Shown one piece after another: positions 11,960-23,089 of a DNA stretch of 64,000 bases; the first letter of the stretch is position 1; every line of letters starts with the position of its first letter. Position numbers and translations under genes: made by a program. The stretch comes from Coptis chinensis (Eukaryota > Streptophyta > Magnoliopsida > Ranunculales > Ranunculaceae), in NCBI GenBank assembly GCA_015680905.1, contig CM027383.1:89610501-89674500 (forward strand), read 5' to 3'. The notes under the pieces were generated by a model. It was not told the origin of the DNA. It saw only the letters and a program-made list of their open reading frames with translations, and did no database searches.

Positions 11960-12109
11960 TTAGAGCATCTTTAGTAGTGATATCAACCTAGCATCAAGAA
12001 TTTGGTGTTTTTTCAACTTCGGAGAACTACATGTTGATGAAAACACCAAACTAAACACCAAATCGACCAATATTTGGTTCGGGTTTGGTGTCTTTGTATC
12101 AAATCACTC

Positions 12110-12245
12110 ATCGGTTTTGCCAAAACCGTACGGTTTTGGCAACACCGCGTGGGCTTGGGCTACTAAATGGGCTTCTATGGCGCGGTTTTGGCAAAACCGC
12201 GTGGGCTTGGGCTTCAATGGGCGCGATTTTGCCAAAACCGCGTGC
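12110..12245. repeat. left subterminal palindrome cluster of the Harbinger-type element
   Basis: Three to four copies of CGGTTTTGCCAAAACCG or its inverse, each followed by GTGGGCTTGGGC. The same motif recurs at the other end (14875-14990). This suggests binding sites for a transposase-complex protein; that is inference from placement only. Confidence 0.75.
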
Positions 12246-12479
12246 GTTTTTTCTGAAAATTAGAACTGTGGTGCATAGAACTTGAAAAATCATGAGTTGT
12301 GCATAGAAGTTAAGAAATTAACATTTGTACAATTGAAGAAATTAAGAATTGTAATTCAAAATCGGAAAAATTAAAGAAATTAAAAACCTATGATTATGAT
12401 TATGCAGTCCAAAATCTATGATTATGATATAATTATATAATATCCAAAATAATCCAAAACCTATCATATTACATCAAAT

Positions 12480-14733
12480 TTATTTAGCTCTCTTCTTACG
12501 CCCCTTACCACTCGATCCCTCTCCTCTCTCTATTTGGACGTTCCGTAGCTGCTCTTCTAAGTTCCTAATCTAAGACTGATGATCTTCTCATGCGCGCGAG
12601 GAGGTTAACTACTTCCGGCTGAAGTTCCTCATATCCACGATGTTCTTTGCGTGTACACTTGCTGCGCATATCCTCATCACGCTTTCCGAGTCTCGTCATA
12701 CATGCTTATTTGGGATTGCTTGATATGTCGAGAATATGCCTCCTCTCTTTCTTGGCTATAATGATACAGGCGAGTCCTCATCCCATCAAACATAAGAACA
12801 CGGTTCTCATATCTTTCCCGAACCTCGGCTGAAAATCCAAGAAAATACGGTGTGAGTACATATTATATATAATGAAGAAGATAAATAAAACAATTAAACT
12901 CACCATAGTATCTTGATCAATATCGGCTCTAACTTCGGAAAACGAGCATGAGGCACCTCGGGAATGGAAATATAAGTAGGCTCCCCATCGAGTCCACACC
13001 GCAAAACATCTAAAGATTCTTGGCGGAACCGCGAGGGCGATATGCATTCGAGAGGTTGTGGGTTAAAACCGCCGGTGGGCGGATGAGGAATACATAGCTC
13101 CGCGTCTCATCCCTTCCAGGCCCACAAATTCGAAGTTGCTAGCCCGACCAACAGGAGGCAACAATGGACCCATGGAGACACGGTTCCACCATCTATAATC
13201 TTGATCGGCCAGATCTTTCAACAACAAAGAAGACGATCGTCGGCCAAGGACCACCACCGGCATGAACTTCATGAACTTGAATTCTACCCCACGACTTTGT
13301 ATCACTAACATCTGGCATGGGAGCACATGGAACTCCATAACGTCCAATTATCTGCCTCCAACATCCGCCAATAAGTACCAAACCCGATCCGCGTCGCGGC
13401 AAAAACAACTCGTGGCGTGACACACACACAAGCATCTTTGTCTGCCTAGATCCTCAAAGTAGTAGACAAGCGCCAAAGTCTCCACTCAATAGATGACAAT
13501 GATCTAATATCAATCGAGCCACGAGCCATACAGGATATTATTCCTAATATGCCCTCATTCACGAGTCAAGTGAGGCCCGACCAACTAGCAAATCTAGAGG
13601 CAGTATCGGCAATCATGTCTATGTTAGGACAAAGACATCGAAAGTACTCATAAAACCAAATCTCTAAAAAGTCCCGTGAATCCTGCGCAATCGAGGACTT
13701 CTACTTCGAATGTCTTTGAAACTTTATCTAATCGCCGATATCAATGTGGCATATCTTGAGCTACCCAGTCATAATCTCTCATAGTATGCAAATCATATAC
13801 ATAAGCATAATATCCCGGTCGTGCGCAGTAGAATGACCATTGGGAAACAAAACATACCCAATAAAAATATCAAAAAGCCCAACATCTTGACGGCACCCTC
13901 ACTACCGGTAGAAACGATCAAAGCTAACTCGGCTTCGTGTATCGGGGATGCAAGAGGGTTCCATATATGCAATCTTAATATGAGATAGCTTAATACCAGA
14001 AGAATCATAAGCATCCGCACCCAAACGAGGAAAACTCACAAGCATACTATCCATATTCTCATAATTTGTTTGAAAATGTATCGGTTGGCCTATACCGATA
14101 CTCAACCCAGAAATCATAGTGAAGTCTAGTGGTGTGAACCCTAACTCCGCACAATAAAAATGAAATGTATGAGTTCTACTCCACCATCTTTCTACTAAAG
14201 CTATGACCATTGCCCAATCAGCCTTCTCATAATCCGTATCAATCAAAATACCCAAAGGTGTATACAAAATACTATCTTTAATATGTACAAACTCATCCAA
14301 ACTCCTAATAACCTTCCACCACTCTCTAACACTAAGTAAAGCCGATCTAACTCGGTAGTCAACAACATGCTGATATTATATAAAAAAAATAATGCGTATA
14401 AGATAAATAATTAATTAGTCCAATTCAACTAATTAATATTCAAAATATTTAATCAAACTAATTAATTGCCTGAGTATTAGCCATTTACTTTCGACCGTGT
14501 TTTGTATCACGTGTAGAAGACACAACTTCCATATCAAGTGCTTCTCCAGGTGCAAATTGCCAATCAAAGTCGTTCATCTAATACTCCAGTACATAGGGAT
14601 GTCTATCAGCCGGTGCGACATCTTTGGGTTCTTCTTCCCCACTGTCTTCTCCCCCACCGTATTCTACTTCCTCATCGCTAATGTCGTCTGTGTACTGTCA
14701 ATCATCACCGTCGAAAGGTTCAAAAAGATCCAT
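12480..14733 (-). pseudogene. plant mobile domain (PMD) protein, MAIN-like, decayed
   Basis: Seen: a start codon at 14733 opens an acidic N-terminus (MDLFEPFDGDD, then GGGEDSGEEEP) broken by in-frame TGA and TAG codons. After a CAG acceptor near 14373 a long exon reads VRSALLSVREWWKVI, ALVERWWSRTHTFHFYC, LGFTPLDFTMISGLSIG, which is the conserved core of PMD (aminotransferase-like) proteins. Fragments in other frames continue through 13435-12780. The C-terminus encodes a short helical segment and a basic tail (SSGKGRKKRAK) ending at TAA 12480-12482. Known: PMD proteins such as MAIN and MAIL1 are nuclear proteins needed for silencing and meristem maintenance, and relatives occur inside transposons. 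Multiple stops and frame changes make this copy non-functional. Its role within the transposon is unknown. Confidence 0.78.
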
Positions 14734-14843
14734 ATCAAATTTTAAGAGTTTAGGTAGGTTTTTGTTTTTTTTTTTAACTAAAGAGAGGATTTTATAATTG
14801 TGAGAAGAGGTGAAAGTGATTGAACTGCGCGGCTTTGGTGCTG

Positions 14844-14853
14844 TATATATATA
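14844..14853 (-). promoter_or_regulatory. TATA box of the PMD gene
   Basis: A TATATATATA run lies about 110 bp upstream of the minus-strand ATG at 14733. A pyrimidine- and A-rich leader follows. The placement is right for a core promoter internal to the transposon. Confidence 0.5.
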
Positions 14854-14874
14854 GAAGTAGCATGCGGCTTTGAG

Positions 14875-14990
14875 AACACCGCGCGGTTTTGCCAAAATCG
14901 CGTGGGCTTGGGCCTGTCAGTTGGGCTTTAGTGGCGCGGTTTTGGCAAAACCGCGTGGGTTATATGGCGCAGTTTTGGCAAAACCGCGTA
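14875..14990. repeat. right subterminal palindrome cluster of the Harbinger-type element
   Basis: Three copies of CGGTTTTGGCAAAACCG or close variants with GTGGGCTTGGGC, mirroring the cluster at 12110-12245. Confidence 0.75.
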
Positions 14991-15074
14991 GTTGTTTGGT
15001 GTTTTTTTAGTTTGGTGTTTGGTTTGGTTCAAAATTTTGGTATTTTTTTGGTTGCTTTGCTAAAGATGCTCTTA

Positions 15075-15610
15075 GACTTGGTCTGTCTTCACTCGAACTT
15101 ACTTCACAAATCACAATTTAACGATCAGTGAACAAAGGCCGAAAAGTCTTCACCAAACGGCCCAGCTCAAGTGCTCAACTATTGTACTACGCTACTGCTC
15201 TTGGAGTAAATGTGATGAAAATGTTATGTCTTGTTCTTTCAACGTTCCTTCAACAGTTGAAAGCAGGGTATACGAATTAGGAATCCGAAGTATGACTTGA
15301 GAGTAGAAATGTGATAGGTATGACTTGAGAGTAGAAATGTGATAGGGTGGTCGACTGAGAGTAAACAGTTTACAGTTGTTACGGAAAGAAAAATTTGAAA
15401 AATCGTATTCAAATCGGACGCTAACTTGTGATGTAGTTTGATTTAATTATTAGGTTAATTGTTTGACGAGTTGATGCTTGATTTTTGATAATTTAACAAA
15501 TTTTCATGTACCTTGTTGAGTTTGTGAAATGGCACTGAACAAAAAGTAATTAAGTAGTTCTAATTTAGTATGGATGTTGACTTTTGTCCCTTGCTTACCG
15601 ACAGTATAGC
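15075..15610. other. spacer with a 28-bp tandem duplication
   Basis: No gene recognised. A perfect tandem duplication (unit starting TATGACTTGAGAGTAG) lies at 15291-15318 and 15319-15346. Confidence 0.7.
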
Positions 15611-16050
15611 TAGTGCTATCAATGGGTTTCGATAACCCAATAATCGGTCCGAACCAAACCCATAAAAAACGATTTGGATTTTGATAATTTAGTTTATCTT
15701 TTACCGATCTGAAACTGAACTGAACCGATAAGATATTAGTTTGGTTTTGAGTTTGCCCTCCACCAAACCGATATAAACCCGAACTGATAAGATAGTATTT
15801 TAGTAATATTTATGATTAATTTTGTATGTGTTTATCAATTGTGTGGTTAAAATTAATAAATTTAATTGATTTTATAGTTTTCGATTCGGGTCGATTCGGA
15901 TTCAATTTGCAATATATCTTATCAGTTTGGTTCGGTTTCATATTAGATATAATATTATAGGTTCCATTCGGTTTCGGGTTTTCAATTTTCTTATCGGTTC
16001 AAATTCGGATTATTCAATACCCGAGACAAACCGATCCATTGACAGCACTA
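15611..16050. mobile_element. small hAT-like element (MITE)
   Basis: Seen: ends TAGTGCTATCAATGG (left) and, on the other strand, TAGTGCTGTCAATGG (right). The 8-bp flanks AGTATAGC and AGTAAAAC match at six positions. The interior is rich in CGGTTCGGTTT-type words and has no gene. Known: TAGTGCTGTCAATGG-type termini and 8-bp duplications fit hAT elements. Confidence 0.65.
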
Positions 16051-16417
16051 AGTAAAACACCAAACATCCAACTTAAGCAGGCATGATGTCTGTGGGCCAT
16101 AGGCCCCATCAACCAGTGTCCAGTCTCTGGATAGGATCCTAAATCGCCAGATTTTGCTATGGCCATACGCGCATATGGACCTCCCTTTTAAAAAGAGAAC
16201 TTCCCTTTTCCCACTAGCTTGGAGATGATGTGTTATGAATTGCCGATGTTTTGGGTGCAAGCCTATTACTTCCAACTGTTGATCAACAATGAAGATTCAA
16301 CCAAACAATTCTTCTAAACATCAACAATCAGTGGAACTCATCAAATTAAATTTTAGATTTTTTTTTTTTTGAATAAGGTAGAGGGTTTGGCAGACCCTAA
16401 CCTGCATTCATAACTGT
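16051..16417. other. no gene recognised
   Basis: Unassigned sequence between the hAT-like MITE and the RNase H-like exon. It contains only short chance frames. Confidence 0.45.
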
Positions 16418-16852
16418 TTAAAGTCTTACATATATCTTACCCCTCTTATCCTCCTCAATAATCTCACAAAGTTGAGAACCAAGAGGTGGAATGAAAATAC
16501 ATAATTCATTTACTTCAATTGCAAGACCTGCTAGGTGATCTGCTACCATATTGGTTTCTCTATAAACATGTTCAAAAGTGACAATGTCAAATTCCAAAGC
16601 AAGCTTTTGAATTTCCAGAACCAAGTTCTGACAATACCATGGGGCATTCTCATTGTTGTTAATAGCCTTTATAGCTCTTACAGAATCAGAAGCTACATTA
16701 AGTTTCTTAACCCGAATGTTTATACATTCTTTTAATCCTTGTTCAATAGACTTCAGCTCCTTATACATAACTGATCTCAATCCTTTTGACCCGGTATAGG
16801 CCAGAAGAACTTCGCCATTCTCATCTCTTGCAATACCACCATAGCTATGTAC
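16418..16852 (-). CDS. RNase H-like (RVT_3 type) domain, partial
   Basis: Seen: after a possible AACAG acceptor the minus strand is open for about 140 codons. It contains YGGIARDENGEVLLAYTG, KELKSIEQGLKECI, LNVASDSVRAIKAIN and HVYRETNMVADHLAGLA. Known: these are the strands and the late Asp-containing motif of the plant RNase H-like domain found in LINE-derived and stand-alone proteins (often labelled At1g65750-like). The first catalytic-Asp strand (usually NVDGA-like) is not in this exon. The upstream stretch 16860-17060 is open in parts but does not clearly supply it. It is probably a retroelement relic or a partial gene; activity is doubtful. Confidence 0.6.
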   Translation of the reverse strand, partial: VHSYGGIARDENGEVLLAYTGSKGLRSVMYKELKSIEQGLKECINIRVKKLNVASDSVRAIKAINNNENAPWYCQNLVLEIQKLALEFDIVTFEHVYRETNMVADHLAGLAIEVNELCIFIPPLGSQLCEIIEEDKRGKIYVRL

Positions 16853-17449
16853 TGTTAAGATCAAAAGTTATTTTACTTGCTCTTGGTAGTATATGAATTT
16901 GTAAACAACCTGCAAGTGTTAAGTGTGGAAAACTGCAGCTACAAAATTTGTAAAATAATGGAAAGACAGCTGTCCTGCTTCTAACTGGTAACAACTCTGC
17001 AAATCGTGCTGACGTAAAGTATAAAAGTTGTTCTCTATGAAGATCCAAGATGCATACACAATCACTGAAGCTTATCTTGTATCGGTGGCATCTAGAGTGA
17101 ACCAGAGTAACACGAGTTCACTATTATTTTAGGAAGTGTGGTGCAAATAACCCAAGAACGCAAATTGCAAAAGTTTATACAATTGGGCATAAGCGGCAAG
17201 GTTATCTAGCTTCCTGATTCTTTCACCAGATTTAGCACAATTCAATTTTAAAGTACTCATTGCAAAAAAACACATACAAGGAAACTAAAATTTCATATTA
17301 CCACTTGAATAGACACAGCTTGGTTCTACTTGTAGATCAATAACAAGCAAGCAAATATACCATCATATATGTCTACGCAAACAAAGTTCCTAATCTAATC
17401 AAAACTAAACCAAGCTCAGAGACGATATTTGCTGCCCAAGGCATGGAAT

Positions 17450-19973
17450 TCACTGAGGATTAGGTGGGCGGCTGTTAGCAGCGGAGACCCTGGAACCCCA
17501 TTCAAGCAGCTCTTTGCTTGTATCATCCCTGTGGCAGATAATCTCAATGAAGCACAGACAATCCTTCTTTGCTCCTGTTGCTGTCTCAATTGCTTCCACA
17601 AGCTCTTCCTCATATCGGACCTATACAAACAAAGATGATAAACAATTAAGTATAATAGACCGCATCATTCATTTGGTTTCAACTAACCATGTCGTATAAC
17701 TTGAAATCCTACCTTAGTAGTCCAGCATTTCCCTTCACCATTGTGGAAGGCGTCCACAACCCCAGTGTAGTTCCAGTTCTTAATCACATTGTAAGGCCCA
17801 TCATGGATCTCAACCTCGATAGTATATCCACCATTATTTATCAGGAAGATGATACTATTCTGCCCACCTCGTATCATTGTTGAAACATCTTGCGCTGTCA
17901 CCTGTCCACACAGCATGCTTACAACTTCAAGTTTCCAACTAAGAAATCAGAATTACTTAAGAACTATTAAAGAAGGATCTTGGACCCATGCTGATGGTTA
18001 CCTGGAAGCTTCCATCCCCGATACAAGCAATCACCCGTTTATCTTTCGCTGCCTGTGCGTAACCAAGTGTTGCTCCGACTGACCATCCAATTGATCCATA
18101 TTGCATCTGAAACTCATATCTAGAAAACAGTTCCACATTAAAGTTAGGAGATAATCTTCCAAGATAAGAAAGTTTAAGTTAAGTTCAGGCAGAATAAGTG
18201 ACAGGAGAGTTCAATGGACTCAAAATAAATGGAAGGAAAGCATGCACTCCGTTGCATTTTCAGAAATAACAATGGCAATGATTAGAAGAAGTAGAATCAA
18301 ATTAATAATTCGCAGAGACCACAAAACTTTGTTTGCTTACCCACATCCTTGTGGCAACTTTAGCTTTTGGCAGTTAAACCATGAATCCCCTGTCTCAGCA
18401 ATCACAGCAGTATCACCCGAGAGCATTTCTTGAATGTGCTTGAAAAGGATATTAACCCTCAAAGGCTCCTGAGGTTCACATTTAAGAGGAAGACCTTCTG
18501 GAACATAGATGCGGTGATAATTCTCATACGCGGTTGTATTGCACTTAAGCCTCTTTGCAAGTGCACAAAGGAAATCTTTCATCAGAATGCACCCAAATGT
18601 GGGACCATTAGCAATAATCACACGATCGGGCTGAACAATGATTGCCTTCTCCTTCTTGAGAAGAAGCGAGTATCCGACCGAACTGTAATCATTAAAAATG
18701 GGTCCAGCAAAAAGGTAAGCATCTGCTGACTCCACAATTTCAGCACAAAATGCAGTGCTTACAGCACCCCAGTATGTTCCTATGAACCTTGGCTGGTGCT
18801 CAGGCACAAACCCTTTAGCTGATGGCATCACTGCTACCGCATAACCAGAAGCATCAGCTAATTCCACAAAAGCATCAGAAGCCTTTGCCACCCGAAGTTT
18901 TGGCCCACCAACCAATACCGGCTTCACAGCATTGTCCAAGAATTCTGCTGCAGCTTCCACGGCCGCTTCTAGACCCATCTGATTGCTCACCCTGCAAACA
19001 ACAATACCCAAAATCAATCTTTTTGAATCATGAATCCTAACATACAACTCAATATAATAAAAACTGCTTTAAATCAACAAAGATCAATCCAGACCAATTT
19101 ACCTGGGAGATAAGACGAAAGGAACAGGTTCCCTAATGAAAGTGGGATGTGGAATTGCAGGCAAATTGCAGCTAATGCTAATATAAACAGGCTTGCATTC
19201 TTTCAAAGCAGTAGAGATAGCAGTGTCAATCTGCTCATGCGCATCTTCCAAATTATTCACCACAGCCTAAAATTCAAAAACAAAAACAATAATCAACAAA
19301 ATCACTTAATACCACAACATCATAGTTCTTTCATTAATTTAACATATTGCACCACAAAACACAAAATTAATATAATCCATAATCATGAAAACCACTAAAG
19401 ACCCAGATCATAATTCTTGATCAAAATAAACAAATAACATAAAATTTAGACAGATTTAAAAGATGGGCATTTCGTAAAAATTACCTGATAACAAGTAACA
19501 GTCTGAAAGCATCGAAGTTCTTGAGAGAAATCAGGGACACCAATAGTATGATGAAGAATTCTATTGGTACCATAATCATTAGAATTAGGCCCACCAACAA
19601 TGCAAATAACAGGAAGATTCTCACTATAAGCACCAGCAATAGCATTAAGAACACTTAAACCACCAACAGTGAAAGTAACAACACAAGCACCCACACCACG
19701 TGAACGCGCATAACCATCAGCAGCATAGCCAGCATTAAGTTCATTACAACAACCAATGTTATTCAAACCAGGTTCAGCAATTAAATGATCGAGAAGTGTG
19801 AGATTAAAATCACCGGGAACAGAGAAAACATCAGTTACACCAATTTGAACTAGTCTACGTGCCAAGTGTCGACCAAGTGTTGACTCGGGTGAACCAAGAA
19901 GAGCTGGACAGACTGCGCTCTGGAGTGTTGAAACCGTTCCATTTGTAGAGATAGTACCTAGTTGAGTTTCCAT
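17450..19973 (-). CDS. PDC: pyruvate decarboxylase, six exons, intact
   Basis: Thiamine diphosphate-dependent enzyme that converts pyruvate to acetaldehyde and CO2 in the cytosol, the first step of ethanol fermentation under low oxygen. Exons on the minus strand: 19973-19485, 19266-19103, 18991-18341, 18119-18002, 17901-17713 and 17620-17450. All junctions are GT-AG, and the total is 1782 nt (593 residues plus TGA), the usual plant length. Seen: catalytic-loop Glu78 in [16 protein letters not shown], the adjacent His pair 141-142 (RILHHTIG), and the cofactor motif GDG (469-471) to NN (496-497) with the expected spacing. It ends [11 protein letters not shown]. No stops or frameshifts were found. 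The start is the ATG at 19973 ([10 protein letters not shown]), preceded by a TATA box about 90 bp upstream. It is the only clearly intact gene in the window and is flanked by transposon debris on both sides. Confidence 0.96.
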
Positions 19974-20059
19974 GATCAAGAATCAAGAAAATAGTGAAAG
20001 GTTTTAAGGTTTTTGTTTTGAAATGAATGAATGAATGAAAGGGTTTAAGGGTGAGGGAG

Positions 20060-20067
20060 TATTTATA
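20060..20067 (-). promoter_or_regulatory. TATA box of pyruvate decarboxylase
   Basis: TATAAATA on the minus strand, 87-94 bp upstream of the ATG. Between them lies a leader with a short CATT repeat (about 20022-20038). No further regulatory element is claimed. Confidence 0.7.
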
Positions 20068-20069
20068 GG

Positions 20070-20731
20070 ATCTTTGAGACTTGGGAGTAAAGATAGGAAA
20101 TGATGAATTAGAAAGATTCTAGTCGGTTTTGAACATACGAGCGACAACCTAGGGGCGGTTTTATTCTTTTGGAAGGTTTGTGTTTGTGAGATTGTCCTCT
20201 TTTTAATTCCTTTTATTTTTGTGAGCGGAGCCGAGGAGGTGGTGGAAACTTTTTGACCATGTGACGAACTGTGTTTTTATGATGGACCTGTCGACTACGT
20301 GTTGTCTTCTTATGGAAGACTGCTTTTATTATTATGGTATCCAATTTGTATAATGTAAAATTTGTATACCAAAATTGGCTGGCCCCCTAGCCAATGGCAT
20401 ATACGTACGAAAAGTTTGAAACCATGGGAGATCTAATGATTTAGTCATTCAGACCTAATATTATTCCATCGGTCTGCCTCTTTTGAACCATGTGCTATAC
20501 TTAATACTAGGAACACTGGAACATAACAGTTTTCCTATTCAATTTTGCTTCTATTTAGAGATTGGAGACACCAATTTTATTGAGTCGACACTGAAGGTTC
20601 GGAGAATTTGGAAGCAGTGGTCCTAGAACATCATAATATACACTTTTAATACCTAGTAAGCTAAAAATGACACTATCAACAACTTTTCAGAATAGGGTGT
20701 ACAATGTAGGGCTTCCAAACCTCGAAAATCT
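20070..20731. other. upstream region of pyruvate decarboxylase, no gene
   Basis: No coding signal. It presumably contains the distal promoter of the minus-strand gene. I could not pick out specific sites with confidence. Confidence 0.5.
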
Positions 20732-21438
20732 CAGGGGGTGTTTGGCAACTAGTAAAAACTCATAAGCTACCAAGTTAAAAAGTTATTATTTGATTTTTCA
20801 CTTAATATAAAATAAAAGTACGTTTGTCAAAAATACAATTTCTAAAACCAAAAAGATGAAATTGAAAAACCAAAAAATTAAAAATTTGTTTAGTGCAAAC
20901 AAAATTTCAAAATGCTTCCAAATCAATATTTTTTTTATATGATTATCGTTTGTCTTTACCCAATTTATAGATAATATAATATCTCAAAACTAACATATTA
21001 AGTAAAGGAGTACAGTGGAGACGAGCTAGTAGTTTTAGCGCCAAGTTCAGTGTTGGTCCCAGGTTTGAAACTTAGCTATGTTCAATTTAAGATTTTTATA
21101 TCAGATTTAATCATGTGGGAATTTAGGGGGGAAAAAAATAAAAGAAACTTGTTAGAGGGGGGAGTCGAACATGTGACCTAGGTGAGGTGGAATGGCTGGT
21201 TGATCCACGGGTAGACAATAACACTTGTGTTTAGACCCAATTTCACAATAAAAAGTCATAAAACCCAAAGAAAAAAACCTAAAAAAAATTAAAAATGCTA
21301 TATAGAAAGCAATTATTGGTATTATCAAAAAGCTATATCTTTGTCTTTTTAACTATATGGTTTCTTGATTTTGGGGCATTACCAAATGAATTTTTGCCTT
21401 TTTTGCTTTTAGACGTGTTGCCAAATGCCCTCTTAATA
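20732..21438. mobile_element. putative hAT-like non-autonomous element
   Basis: The left end CAGGGGGTGTTTGGCAAC is matched on the opposite strand at the right end by AGAGGGCATTTGGCAAC. No clear 8-bp duplication was found. The interior is AT-rich with a G-run segment (21125-21165) and a tRNA B-box-like phrase near 21163-21180 that may mark a SINE remnant. No transposase. Confidence 0.4.
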
Positions 21439-22080
21439 TACAAATATACCATCTCAATATATGAATACACGAAGCAAAATTTAAAATTTTTAACACCATC
21501 CTAAATTCCTGATAATCCAACAGTCAACACAGAATTGACATTCCACGCATCATACCTAACGATAGTTTTAGTAGGTCTCCTTGACAATCTAGTGAAAATG
21601 ACTAGAATCAACTAGAATAATCAAATAGCAAACATGTTAATCATGTTTTTGACATTGGTTTTTATTCAAAGTAATCAAATACCACAATTTTATACAGAAT
21701 GTTTAATTGACAACTATAAAAGTATGAAACCAATGTCTTCATGGTTTATGGGTTTGGACGTTGGTTTTTATTCAAACTTTTAGCTATGATTTTATGATTA
21801 TTATAAAGGTGATTTTTAGTTTTAGGTCCTACCAGTAATAAAGGTATTTGTGTGGAATCCAAAGTTTTTTATTTATTAACTTTAGATTCTCCCTACCGTA
21901 GTTGACCACATTGACTGTCATTGACCAAATTTGACGTATGTTGTAGTGTGTTTGGTGTCGTATATTTTCAAAATGCCCTAATTACCCCCTCATATGGTTT
22001 GCAAGTGCCACACAAAAAACAAAATAAAATTGCATAGATAAAACAAAAACAAAAACTTAAACTGTCACGGGGCTTAAATT
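21439..22080. other. no gene recognised
   Basis: AT-rich intergenic sequence with no coding or repeat signal that I can support. Confidence 0.5.
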
Positions 22081-22083
22081 GGA

Positions 22084-22275
22084 ATGTCAAAATTGTGTTC
22101 ATCTCATGCTCGAGTCATCTTCTTCCTCTCACTATTTCTTCCTCATGTTCATCAGTCCACACCACCACTCTTATCCAAATTCACAGAATCCACTCAAGTG
22201 TTAAATCCACCACAACGAAAATGTATATTAAGATCTTATAGCAATTTCCAGCCGCCACCACCACCATTTAATTGA
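22084..22275 (+). CDS. possible small secreted peptide, unassigned
   Basis: A 63-codon frame from ATG. Its N-terminus is signal-peptide-like (a short polar start, then ARVIFFLSLFLPHVHQS). A Ser/Thr/Pro region follows, then a basic Cys-containing stretch (PPQRKCILRSYSNF) and a Pro-rich end (QPPPPPFN). The layout resembles plant signalling-peptide precursors, but I do not recognise a known mature peptide such as CLE, IDA, CEP, CIF or PSK. It may be chance or a fragment. Confidence 0.3.
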   Translation: MSKLCSSHARVIFFLSLFLPHVHQSTPPLLSKFTESTQVLNPPQRKCILRSYSNFQPPPPPFN

Positions 22276-22822
22276 AAATAAACAACCAGAACTATGATGA
22301 TAAAGTCCATAACCCAAACCAAATTCCGCTGCTCAATCTAAATTGGTCTCCTACACCAAAAAGTTTACCAGGCCCCGGCAACGTACCGATTCATCTAAAC
22401 ATCCTTGGGGTCTATTGTGATGTTTAATCAATGCTGGTCTTGCTATACCATCGCAGCATTGGAACTCTGTGGCTAGCTAGAAAAGAAAAGTATGGTACTG
22501 ATCATGAACAAGAAACTTGTTGTCGTTGTTTAATGATGGGCTTATTATACTTGCTGTAAACCATGATCCTTGGAATCTTTCTTCAATGCTTGAAACTTCA
22601 ACTTCTTGACCCTTGCTGAACTCTGCTTCTGCATTCATCGTCATATGCTTTAATGATGAGCCATGTTGTTTACCTTGATATCTATAGCTTTTACTTGTAT
22701 CTGTTTCTTTTGCTTATTTTGGTTGAAATTACTTGAGTAAAAATGTTCAATTACATGGATTCAGGGATTCTGAGATTGAGAAAAGAGACAAATATTAAAT
22801 ATACCATTTCAGAAACTGGTTT

Positions 22823-23080
22823 TTTCATTGAAAACTGCTTTCCAGTTTGAGGAGGTTGCTCAAATTTTGCAAATGGGACTATGGGAGAGAAGAAGATGAA
22901 AGTGGAGAAGGAAGAGGCTGAAAAAAAGTGTTGTAAATTGTCAAATGAGATTGAGGAGAAGAAGAACGAGCTTGTTGCTGTTAAGGAAATGCTTCAGGAT
23001 ATTGAATTTAGAAAGAGTAGTCTTCTCCATGACTACACCTTCACCATCCCTATCTTTCTCTTTCCTCATTATTTGTTTTT
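22823..23080 (+). pseudogene. coiled-coil protein fragment, unidentified
   Basis: From about 22881 one frame reads a Lys/Glu-rich heptad-like stretch (KMKVEKEEAEKKCCKLSNE, then VAVKEMLQDIEFRKSSLLHD) of about 50 residues. It then runs into unrelated hydrophobic codons. The preceding 60 bp reads FEEVAQILQMG in another frame, so a frame change is likely. No family is assigned. Confidence 0.3.
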
Positions 23081-23089
23081 TTAACTTTT

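Larger units (their letters stand above)
11963..15071 (-). mobile_element. PIF/Harbinger-type element carrying only a PMD gene
   Basis: Seen: terminal inverted repeats GAGCATCTTTAGTAG (left) and, on the opposite strand, GAGCATCTTTAGCAAAG (right). It is flanked by TTA at 11960-11962 and 15072-15074. Both ends carry clustered copies of a palindrome-like motif (CGGTTTTGGCAAAACCG). The only gene visible is a minus-strand plant mobile domain gene. No Harbinger transposase is present. Known: TWA (TTA/TAA) 3-bp duplications and short G-rich inverted repeats are typical of PIF/Harbinger elements. The end sequence resembles that of the 23663-33611 element (GAGCATTTGCAATG). Confidence 0.8.

Noticed and set aside
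21125-21230. tRNA-like phrase (GAGTCGAAC)
   Set aside because: Only a B-box-like word is present. No A box at proper distance and no cloverleaf could be drawn, so no tRNA or SINE is called.
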